This document shows, in pieces, positions 17,173 to 25,200 of a stretch of 64,000 nucleotides of DNA. The first letter of the stretch is position 1, and each line of letters begins with the position of its first letter. The notes beneath the pieces are model-generated. The model made no database searches, was not told where the DNA came from, and was given only the letters and a program-made list of their open reading frames with translations. This stretch comes from CAWATZ01 sp963784995 (lineage in GTDB: Bacteria > Planctomycetota > Planctomycetia > Gemmatales > Gemmataceae): NCBI GenBank assembly GCA_963784995.1, contig CAWATZ010000004.1:372001-436000 (forward strand), read 5' to 3'. The position numbers were made by a program, and so were the translations under genes.

Positions 17173-19620
17173 GTCGTCGTCCAGGACCAGCTGGCCCGGC
17201 GGGTCCGCGGCCTTGTGCGTGTGGCAGGCCACGCAACTGCGGTCCAGGATCGGCTTGACGTCGCGGTAATACTCCACGTTCTTGACGCCGGCATGGAAAC
17301 GCAGGCCGGTCCGGTCTTCCTTGTCCCACTTCTTGCCGGACTGATCGTTGGCCTTGGTGGTCAGCAGCGGCGTCTTGCCGGTCAGGTCGAAGACGTTGTA
17401 GCTCGGCCTGGCCGCGGCGGTCTGCTCGAACAGGGTCGGCTTCTGGCTGTGGGCGTGGCAGCCGCCGCAATCGTGGCGGATCTCGCCGGGCCGCAGCTGG
17501 TGCCAGGTCTGGGCCATGTTCAGGACCATGCCGTTTTTGTCCAGCGTCTGGAACGTGAAGGCGGTGTCGGCCGGGATCTTGGCCAGGAAGCTGGTGTCGG
17601 GGTTGCCGTCGGGGTCGGTCGGCTGCCCAGAGTAGTCGTCACGCTCCGCGTGACGGGTTCCCTCACGCGGAGCGTGAGGGCTACTTTGGGTTCCCTCACG
17701 CGGAGCGTGAGGGCTACTTTGGGTTCCCTCACGCGGAGCGTGAGGGCTACTTTGGGTTCCCTCACGCGGAGCGTGAGGGCTACTCTGGAACTTCCGCACG
17801 GGGATCTCGCCCAGGATGCGCAGCCGCTCGTTCGCATGGCTGCGGAAGGTGCGGCCTGATTTCGGGCCCTGGTTGCGGTCCGTGGTCGGCTCCATCGCCA
17901 GAATGCGGATGGCGTGAATGTCACTGTTGCTGTAGCGGCCGGCATCGGCGCCCTGGTTGAACCAGTTCAGCGAGACGCCGTTCTCGGTGGTGTTGAACGG
18001 ATCGAGGTCCTGGTAGCCGGTGCGGTCGTCGCCGCCGGCGAAGGTCGCGGTCACTTTGCCGGTTGGGACCACGCCGTTGGGGTAGCTTTCGCGCTTGTAC
18101 AGGCTGGAGGAGCCCACCAGTCCGAACGGTGTGCCGGCGGGCAGGTGCGGCGAGCGCTTGCCGTCGTTGGCCAGCACCGGCAGACGCTTCGGCTCCTCCA
18201 CGCCGTGAATGCGCTTGTAGGGGACCAGGGCCCGCGGCCATTGCTCGTTGTACTTCGGGTCGTTCTTGATCAGCAGCATCTGGCCCGGCTCATCGATCGG
18301 CTTGCCGTTCTTGATCAGGTACAGGCCGCCGTCCACCGCTGGCCGGTGGACGGTGTAGCCGCCATTGACCGGGCCCGACGACCAGACGGTCAGCAGGTGG
18401 TTGTCTGGGGCCGCCGAGGGATGCGTCACCTTGCCCACGCGGAGCGCGAAGCGCTGGCCGCGCACCGCGAAGTCGGCCGGGCCCTCGTCGCTGCGGGCAA
18501 AGCGCGTCAGCGACTCGATGCCGGCCGGGCTGAAGGGCAACCGGCGCATCCGCGCCTGGCCGTTGTCCAGCCGGCCGTGACGCAGCGGCGGGTTGCGCGG
18601 ATCGTCCACGTAGCCGGGGCCGAACGCCGGCTGGCCCTTCGGGGCCGCGGCCGGGAACTTCACCAGGCTGCCCAGGCCGCTGCTGGTCTGGTTGTAGTAT
18701 TCCTCGGCAACGATCGACCCGTCGGAGAGCTGCGTCTGGAAGTGGTAGGCACTCGGGCTGACGCCGGGCAGGAACGCACTGGCGAGCGGACCCCAGTTCG
18801 TGCCGTCCGGGTTGATGCTCCACAGGCCCCACAGGATCGACGAGCGCAGCCCCTGCGACTCCAGCGAGCTGAACATGATCCGGCCGTCTTTCAGGACCAC
18901 GGGGTGCAGGGCCATGCCGACGTTCAGATGGCCGATGCACTCGACATTGTTTCCATCCTCATCCATGACGAACAGCTGGAGCGTGTGCGGCAGGCGCTTG
19001 GGCGGCTTGAAGGCGTTGCGATTGCTGGCAAAGACGATCTTGCCGCCGGGCAGCGGGCACGGCCCCATGTTGTAGACGCCGTATTCGAGGGAGTTCTTGC
19101 CCGCCTCGGGCGTGCGGAAATCGCGCGACCAGTTGCCGGCCCCGGTGTTGGGGGTGAACTGCTGCTGCGTCAGGCGAGTGATCTTCCGGGTGGGGACGTG
19201 GATCTTGTAAACGTCGGAGCCGCCGGTCGGGCCCTGGAGCAGGGAAGCACCCTTCATGTCGTGGAAGTACACGTAATAGACCGACGCGCCGTCAAAGGAG
19301 ACCATCGGATCGGTGACCGTGCCGGTGCCGCCGCGGACCAGGACTTCCTCGGAGCCGTCCGGATGCAGCAGCATCAGGTCGGCGCCGGCGTCCATGAAGA
19401 CCGGGTTGGAGATTTCCGGCCAGTTGGTGCCGATGCCGTCGCCCTTGCGGGGGGCCCGGACGTAGACGATGTCGTAGTCCAGCTTGACGGACCTGTCCGT
19501 GGAAAAGTGCGGCGGGTTGACGTTGATCGGACCGGAAACGTCGGTCGCTTGCTGGGCCCAGACAAGAGCGGTCAAGAGCAAGGCGAGGGACGGCACGAAG
19601 AACCAGCGGGGAACCGGCAT
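17008..19620 (-). CDS. Hydrazine-synthase-alpha-like periplasmic c-type cytochrome, N-terminal part
   Basis: The open frame has 870 codons, of which those down to about 17170 are genuine. The whole gene with its 3' part would be about 1089 residues. It has a signal peptide (WFFVPSLALLLTALVWA), then a beta-propeller-like middle (DGSEEVLVRGGTG, FASNRNAFKPPK, MDEDGNNVECIGHL, DGRIMFSSLESQG) resembling the alpha subunit of hydrazine synthase, and two haem sites, CGGCH and CVACH. HzsA-like proteins are widespread in non-anammox planctomycetes, and no hydrazine metabolism is implied. A 33-bp tandem palindromic repeat sits in frame between EIPVRKF and QPTDPDGNPDTSF (17628-17789). One base is missing at about 17170. 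Confidence 0.7.
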   Translation of the reverse strand: MPVPRWFFVPSLALLLTALVWAQQATDVSGPINVNPPHFSTDRSVKLDYDIVYVRAPRKGDGIGTNWPEISNPVFMDAGADLMLLHPDGSEEVLVRGGTGTVTDPMVSFDGASVYYVYFHDMKGASLLQGPTGGSDVYKIHVPTRKITRLTQQQFTPNTGAGNWSRDFRTPEAGKNSLEYGVYNMGPCPLPGGKIVFASNRNAFKPPKRLPHTLQLFVMDEDGNNVECIGHLNVGMALHPVVLKDGRIMFSSLESQGLRSSILWGLWSINPDGTNWGPLASAFLPGVSPSAYHFQTQLSDGSIVAEEYYNQTSSGLGSLVKFPAAAPKGQPAFGPGYVDDPRNPPLRHGRLDNGQARMRRLPFSPAGIESLTRFARSDEGPADFAVRGQRFALRVGKVTHPSAAPDNHLLTVWSSGPVNGGYTVHRPAVDGGLYLIKNGKPIDEPGQMLLIKNDPKYNEQWPRALVPYKRIHGVEEPKRLPVLANDGKRSPHLPAGTPFGLVGSSSLYKRESYPNGVVPTGKVTATFAGGDDRTGYQDLDPFNTTENGVSLNWFNQGADAGRYSNSDIHAIRILAMEPTTDRNQGPKSGRTFRSHANERLRILGEIPVRKFQSSPHAPREGTQSSPHAPREGTQSSPHAPREGTQSSPHAPREGTRHAERDDYSGQPTDPDGNPDTSFLAKIPADTAFTFQTLDKNGMVLNMAQTWHQLRPGEIRHDCGGCHAHSQKPTLFEQTAAARPSYNVFDLTGKTPLLTTKANDQSGKKWDKEDRTGLRFHAGVKNVEYYRDVKPILDRSCVACHTHKAADPPGQLVLDDDKPSSACPTPTTCPAPTTGWRWITRAASDTSRSSAAGGTTTPRATSACSSRAAVC
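17628..17789. repeat. In-frame palindromic element with four 33-bp tandem units
   Basis: Four units of 33 bp (17658-17690, 17691-17723, 17724-17756, 17757-17789) contain the palindrome CCTCACGCGGAGCGTGAGG followed by GCTACTTTGGG. They are preceded by an inverted, slightly diverged copy (17630-17655). On the coding strand each unit adds 11 residues, SSPHAPREGTQ, with no stop. The ends carry an inverted CAGAGTAG/CTACTCTG. The same element stands alone at 10671-10736. Total length is about 162 bp, a multiple of three. Confidence 0.9.
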
Positions 19621-19649
19621 GGGGCCTCCTGTGGCAGGACCAGCGGCGA

Positions 19650-19711
19650 CACAAGCCCGAAGCGCCAGCGCCGGGGTAGGCCAGTCCCGGCGCTGGCGCT
19701 TCGGGCTTGTG
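19650..19711. repeat. Inverted repeat, 26-nt perfect arms
   Basis: Arms 19650-19675 and 19686-19711, containing AAGCCCGAAGCGCCAGCGCC, pair perfectly around a 10-nt loop. It lies 20 nt after the stop of the thioredoxin-like gene (both genes run leftward) and upstream of the HzsA-like gene. It could act as a transcript-end hairpin. Confidence 0.85.
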
Positions 19712-19730
19712 TGGGTTTGCCCGCTCGCGC

Positions 19731-20267
19731 TTACTTGACAACGGCCGCGGCGGCGGCGGCGATGTCTTTCGCCTTGGCGGCGGCGCCCTTGGTGTCCTTG
19801 AACGAGTAGCTCTTGATGAGCTCGTTGCCCTGGGTTTTGTAAATGAGGACGGTGACCGCGTTGTCCTTGTTCAGGTTGTACCGGGCGGGGCCATCCTTAT
19901 CGACGGCAACGGTCAGCGGGGTGGTCAGCTTGTGGGTTTCCTGGAGCTTCTCCATGTCGGCGCCCTTGACGCCGCTGATGCCGACAACCACGGTGCCCAG
20001 GTCCTTGTTCGACTTCTGGACCTCGTCCACGGCCTTGACCAGCTTGGCCAGGTTCTCGTCGGCCTTCTGGGTGAAGATCATCACCACGCCGGGCCGTTTT
20101 TCGCCATTGTACTGGCAGTAGTAGCACAGCTCCTTGCCGGCCTTGGCGCCGGTGATGGCCTTGACGTCGAACGGACCACCGACCTTCGCCTTGCTCTCTT
20201 CCGCCAGACCCGCACCGACAAACGCCAGCGCGGCAAACAGGGCCAGGACCGTCATCAGAGTTCGCAT
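19731..20267 (-). CDS. Secreted thioredoxin-fold protein
   Basis: The protein has 178 residues with a clear signal peptide (residues 1-22, LMTVLALFAALAFVGAGLA). The ATG at 20267 is preceded by CAGGAGGAATCTGAAC, a strong RBS. The mature protein has a thioredoxin-like layout with ELCYYCQYNGEKRPGVVMIF. The CYYC pair sits where thioredoxins have CxxC, then come VVVGISGVKG, a TTPLTVAVDKDGPARYNL strand and a C-terminal Ala-rich helix. A role in periplasmic redox or haem-protein maturation fits its position next to a c-type cytochrome gene, but that is inference. The same type of secreted protein is common in Gemmataceae. Confidence 0.75.
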   Translation of the reverse strand: MRTLMTVLALFAALAFVGAGLAEESKAKVGGPFDVKAITGAKAGKELCYYCQYNGEKRPGVVMIFTQKADENLAKLVKAVDEVQKSNKDLGTVVVGISGVKGADMEKLQETHKLTTPLTVAVDKDGPARYNLNKDNAVTVLIYKTQGNELIKSYSFKDTKGAAAKAKDIAAAAAAVVK

Positions 20268-20637
20268 GTTCAGATTCCTCCTGCGATGGAAATAGGTGAG
20301 ACGCTACAACTTGCAAATGGTTGTCCGAGGTTGTCGGGCAACCAAACCGGTTCTCTCAACCAGGGAGACGCCAGGGGTGGGCGGGTTATTCAAACGCCTG
20401 CTCAGCGGTAAGTCCGGGGTTACCCTAGCCGGTCCGGGCCCCGGCGGCAAGGAGGAAACGATGAACCGGGGAAAAAATCGCTCCCTGCCCCCCAGGGCGA
20501 TGCCCTGGGCGGGAAGAGCTGCGCGTCGCGGCTAACCAGAACGCGGTTGACGACCGCGCCGCTCCCGCATAAAAGAAACACCATTGCCCGGCGGCCGTTT
20601 CCGCCGGGCGTTGCGATTCCCCGCGGACGACAGCGCA
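20268..20637. other. Divergent intergenic region with small hairpins
   Basis: No gene is supported here. A short perfect hairpin CCCAGGGCGATGCCCTGGG occupies 20491-20509, and a GCCCGGCGG...CCGCCGGGC hairpin lies at about 20586-20609, just before the membrane-protein start. For the leftward gene, a TTGCAA and TATTTC pair about 16 nt apart near 20290-20317 is a weak promoter candidate. The rest is unremarkable. Confidence 0.4.
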
Positions 20638-21462
20638 ATGGAACGGCAGGAACAGATCGACTTCGGCGAACGGCTTCTGGTTGCGGGCGTGCTGAGCGTC
20701 CTGGTCGTCGAGGCCTTTTTCACCATTCTCTCCCTGACCCTGTATCTGAATCTGCCCCGGCTGGCCCTGAGCGCGCTGGGCGGAGTGCTGATCCTGGTCC
20801 TGGGGGCCTGGCTGTACACCGGCAACCGCCGGGCCCAGCAGGTGGCGGTGGGCTGGACGGGTCTGGAGCTGGTGCTGAGCCTGATCCCGCTGCTGTGGCT
20901 GCTCCTCCACCCCGGCCAGGCCGAGAAAGAGCCGCTCATCCTGGCCCTGGGCGTGCCGGAGGCCTGGCTGGCGGCCATCAAGTTCCTGGTCTATCTGAGC
21001 TTTTTCCTGATGCTGACGATCTCGGTAACGTGACGCGCCTTCCTCGCGGCCCGCGGCGGCCAACCGGCCACGCCGCCGGTCTCGACCGTCGCCCCGGCGG
21101 CGCCGCTGACCCTGACCGAACAGCAAACCGCGCTGCTGCAGTCCCTGGCCGGCACACTGCAGGGGGTGGGCCTGCTGGCCGTGGTGGCGGGGGCCGGGCT
21201 GATCGTCTGGGAAACGACGTCGGCGCCCTTGCTCCTGGGGCCAAACCCGCGGATCCTGCTGGAGGGCCTGGTGCTGCTGATCCTGGGGGTCGTGCTGCTG
21301 CTGCCGCCGGGGGCCCTGAACGGGGCCAGCCAGCCCGAGCCGACCGTGGCCGACGTGGACGCGGTCTTTCGCCGGTTGAGCTGGCTGTGCCTGGGCGTGC
21401 TGCTGGGCGGCCTGGTGCTCCTGGCCACGGCCCTGGTGAACCTCCGGCCGCTGTATTCGTGA
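20638..21462 (+). CDS. Multi-span membrane protein interrupted by an in-frame TGA
   Basis: The ATG at 20638 opens a frame that hits TGA at 21031-21033 (after LFLMLTISVT-like residues; 131 aa). The same frame then continues without further stops to 21462 (RAFLAARGGQPA, then LLAVVAGAGLIVW, LLEGLVLLILGVVLLLPPGA, CLGVLLGGLVLLATAL), giving 274 codons in all. Both parts are hydrophobic with similar composition. The first has about three to four and the second about three predicted TM helices. RAFLAARGG directly after the stop reads like the cytoplasmic end of a helix. The most likely state is one gene with a nonsense change or base-call error. An alternative GTG start at 21166 would give a separate 98-aa protein. 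No family was recognised. Confidence 0.55.
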
Positions 21463-21495
21463 CTCTCCCGATCCTCGCTGAACCGAGTTGCCGCC

Positions 21496-21906
21496 ATGCC
21501 ACCTGCTGCTCCCTCGACTCGCCTTGAGCTGACCCCGGACCAGGACCGCCTGGTGCGTTTGCTGGCCCTGGTGCTGTTCCTGGCCGCGGGCGTCCTGATG
21601 CTGGCCGGCATCGCCTGGCTGGCCGTGGGCGGTTATCAGCTTTACAAGACCATCGTGGGCGGGCTCACGTTTGCCGGCGTCTGGGTGAGCGCGCTGACCC
21701 TGGGCGAAGGCGGCGTCGGCCTGCTGCTGGGCAACATCCTGCTGACCACCTCCAGCGATTTCAGCTATCTCTCCTCCGCCAAAACGTACGGCGCCCGCCA
21801 CCTGACCAATGCCCTGACCGGTCTGCAGCACTTTACCCTCGGCGTCCTCGGCCTGGCCGCCCTGATCGTGCTGCGGCTGCTGAGCTTGCCGCTGCTGAAC
21901 ACGTAG
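21496..21906 (+). CDS. Small membrane protein
   Basis: The protein has 136 residues with three predicted TM helices: LLALVLFLAAGVLMLAGIAW, VGGLTFAGVWVSALTLG merging into VGLLLGNILL, and TLGVLGLAALIVLRLL. A polar cytoplasmic stretch between the second and third contains FSYLSSAKTYGARHL. It starts 33 nt after the preceding membrane gene on the same strand and probably forms an operon with it. It is followed by a terminator-like hairpin. No family was recognised. Confidence 0.65.
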   Translation: MPPAAPSTRLELTPDQDRLVRLLALVLFLAAGVLMLAGIAWLAVGGYQLYKTIVGGLTFAGVWVSALTLGEGGVGLLLGNILLTTSSDFSYLSSAKTYGARHLTNALTGLQHFTLGVLGLAALIVLRLLSLPLLNT

Positions 21907-21955
21907 CCAGGTTCTCTTTTTCGCGACGGTTCGGGAAGGAGCGAAGGCAGGCCCC

Positions 21956-21985
21956 GGCGGAAGGAGTACAACCCCTCCTTCCGCC
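21956..21985. terminator. Hairpin GGCGGAAGGAG/CTCCTTCCGCC
   Basis: The 11-nt perfect arms 21956-21966 and 21975-21985 flank an 8-nt loop, 50 nt after the stop of the small membrane protein. There is no clear U-tract, so terminator function is inferred. Confidence 0.5.
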
Positions 21986-22062
21986 AGTAAGGGCGTTTTC
22001 CTCATCGGCCTCTCTAAAACCCCCGAATTGTCACAGTAATGACATTTTCCCTCTCTTTTCTC

Positions 22063-22091
22063 TTGCCAGGAAGTTTGGCGCGACCTAGAAT
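22063..22091 (+). promoter_or_regulatory. Sigma-70-type promoter TTGCCA-N17-TAGAAT
   Basis: TTGCCA at 22063-22068 and TAGAAT at 22086-22091 are separated by exactly 17 nt in an unusually AT-rich intergenic block. Transcription would start near 22098, giving a leader of about 135 nt before the ATG at 22234 of the giant protein. An imperfect dyad TTGTCACAGTAATGACA lies just upstream (about 22028-22044) and could be an operator. Confidence 0.6.
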
Positions 22092-22233
22092 CCCTTAACT
22101 TTCCTTCTCTCTTTTGTTCGTTTTTCAGACTGGCTCTCAAAGTTGAGATGCAGTTACTGGCCCGGTGACCGAATCCCTCGTGCGGAAAGCCGGGAGGCTT
22201 TTCCGCTTGCGCACTGACAAGGAGCCCTCTCCG

Positions 22234-25200
22234 ATGACCGCTGCCCTGAACTGGTTCCGCAAGCTGGCGACGAAACTGGTGTCCCCTGAATCCCGGTGCC
22301 GCAGTCCCTGGCGGCGGCATGCTCTGCCCCTGCGGCTGGAGGTGCTTGAGAATCGGACCTTACCTTCAGGTGCGAACATTCTGTTGCTAGGATCTGAGAA
22401 CGGCAACGCCACAATCTTCAATAACGTCAAAGCTGCTCTGGCAAGCACCCCAGCACTTTCGGGAGCGACCATCGGTTCGTTTGATACCACTTCTGCAACG
22501 CCGACCCTGAGTCTGCTGGAGGGGTATACCGCGGTCTTGAATTGGACCGACGCCACTCCCACGAACCCCACTGGCCTGGGGAACGTGCTGGCGAATTACG
22601 TCGATGCTGGCGGCCGCGTCGTTATGGCCACCTATAGTTTTTCATCAACCTGGGCAGTCCAGGGAGGCATCGCGACACACGGCTACGATCCTTTCCAGGT
22701 TCTTGCTCCCGGGAGCGGCTTCGGAGGTGCAAGCACCACGACCCACAGTTTGACTTCCTATAACTCCGGCAGCGACATCTTCACTGGTGTGTCCGGCACG
22801 CCCTCTTACTGGACCAACTCGAACTACACAAATCCAACGTTGGATAGCGGCGCGACGTTGCTGGGCACCGATAACTTTGGGAACAACGTGGTGGCTGTCA
22901 ATTCCAGTACCAACGTTGTTGGGATCTCGATCTACCCCGGGGTTTTCGGTACATCGACCACGGACACTCGGATTTACGACATTGTTGCAAACGCCTTAGT
23001 GGCCACCTACGGGGTCAATCTGAACAACGGTGTCTTGACGATTTCCCAGGCCCTCGCTGGGAACGACAACCTGAACTTCTCGCTCTCCGGAGGAACCTAC
23101 ACCTTCACGGACACCGGCGGTTTGACCTTCGGCACGCCAACGGGGAACGGCGCGGGCTTCGTCAGCGGCGGCGGCACCAGTACCATCACGATCCCCAGCA
23201 CGGACGTTACCTCCATCGCCGTCGGCCTGGGCACCGGAACAAACGTCTTCAACTTCACCGGCTCGGCTGCGGCGATCGCTCCGATGACTGTGAACACGGG
23301 AAGCACGTCCAGCGACCAGATCCAGTTCACCGGCGCCCTGACGGAGTCCGGGACCATCTCGTTAACGACCGGCGGCAGCATCAGCCAGACCGTCAGCGGT
23401 ACGGGCTTGACGGCGACCAGCCTTTCCGCCACCGCGGCCGGCGGCATCGGCAGCCTGTCCAACCCGCTCGCTCTGAACGCCAGTTCCCTGACAACCAACT
23501 CCTCCGGGAATAACGGTAACGAGTTCCTGCAGGACAGCGGCACGGTATCGATCACCAGCCTGAACGCCGGCTCAGGGACCATCGACCTGACGGGTGGCAC
23601 CTTCAATCTGTCCGGATCGAACCAGCTGAACAGCAGCTCGAAACTCCAGGTCGATGCCGGCACCTTTGGGATCGGGACCAACACCCAGACGGTGGCGCAG
23701 CTGATCCTCAATGGCGGCACGGTGAGCGGCACGACCGGCGTTCTGACCAGCACCGCCGTGATCGATGCCCGCAGCGGCACAGCCAGCGCCGTCCTGGCCG
23801 GCGGCAACGGCCTGAGCAAGACCACCGGCGGCACCGTTACCCTCGGCGGCGCCAACACCTATACCGGGGCCACCAGCGTCACGGGCGGCACCTTCGTCGT
23901 CAACGGTTCCATCACCTCAAACACCACTGTCACCAGCCCCGCCATCCTGCGCGGCAGCGGAACCATCACCGGCAACGTCTCGGGCACAGGCACCTTCGAG
24001 CCGGGCAACAGCCCCGGCATCATGACCATCAACGGTAACTTCACCCCGACCGGCACCGTCACCTTCGAGGTCAACAGCCCCTACGTCACCGCGGGCACCG
24101 ACTACGACCAGTACATCGTCAGCGGTTCCGTGAACCTGAGTGGAGCCACGCTGACTTTCACCAACACCAACGACGCGACGGCGCCGGCGGTCAACAGCGT
24201 GCTGACGCTCATCAGCAAGACCTCCGCCGGCGCGACGACGCCCAGCTCCAACCCGGCCCAGGGGTCGGTCGTCACCATCGCCAGCCGGCACTTCTACGTG
24301 TTCTACAACGGCGGCGACGGTAACGACGTGGTGCTCGTCGAGGCCAGCACGCCGAGCACCGTCTACACCAACCCCGCCTGGAGCGGTCTCAACCCCGGTC
24401 AGGTCATCGCCGACGCCGACCCGGTCACCCCCGGCAACCAGACCGCGGTGTTCGGAGTGACCGCCTTTGCTACCGTTGGTGGGGGTCTGGGCGCAGTCGC
24501 GGCCGGCGGCACCGTGTACGTCAACACCGGCAGCTACAGCACCGAGGCCGTCAACGTCACCAGCGGCGATACGCTGAAGCTGCTCGGCACGGGCCCGGGG
24601 TCGCCCGGCACGGTCACCTTTGGGTCGCTGGCTGGTACGGCCGGCACGACGGTCGATACCGGCACTGTCGGCACCCTGGCCAATACCTTGCAGGAAGGCG
24701 GCCTGGGCACCAGCACGATGTTCGTCGGCGTGCTCAGCGGCCCGGGCGGCCTTACCATCCAGGGTGGCACGCTGACCCTCGGCGGCGGAGCCACGGACAC
24801 CAATGCCAACACCTTCACCGGGCCCACCAACGTCAATGCCGGAGAGCTGCTGCTGAACAAGAGCGCCGGCACCGCTGCCCTCGGGGGCAACACGATCAAC
24901 GTCAACAGCGGCGGCACGCTCCAGGACGCGGCCGCCAATCAGATCAACAACACCAGCGCCGTCCTGACCGTGAACCCGGGCGGCACCTTCATCCTGGCCG
25001 GCAACAACGAGACAGTCGGCGTCCTCGCCGGCGGCGGCGCCGTCACTAACAACAGCAATACCACTGCCACGCTAACGATCGATCATACCAGCAATGGCCC
25101 CCTCGTCCTCTTCAGCGGCGTCCTGTCCGACAAGACCACCGGGACGACCACGGGTGCCCTGTCCTTCACGGTGACCGATTACGCGCACGAGCTACTCGGC

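Noticed and set aside
17628..17789. Reading the 33-bp tandem units as a CRISPR array
   Set aside because: The units are directly adjacent with no spacers and lie within a coding frame.
21166..21462. Separate 98-residue membrane protein starting at GTG 21166
   Set aside because: The same frame is open back to the TGA at 21031 and in frame with the preceding gene, and the residues before the GTG look like protein. One interrupted gene is simpler.
20425..22320. A 631-codon minus-strand open frame across the membrane-protein genes
   Set aside because: The product is Gln/Arg/Gly-rich low-complexity sequence. The plus strand shows regular TM helices and proper starts.
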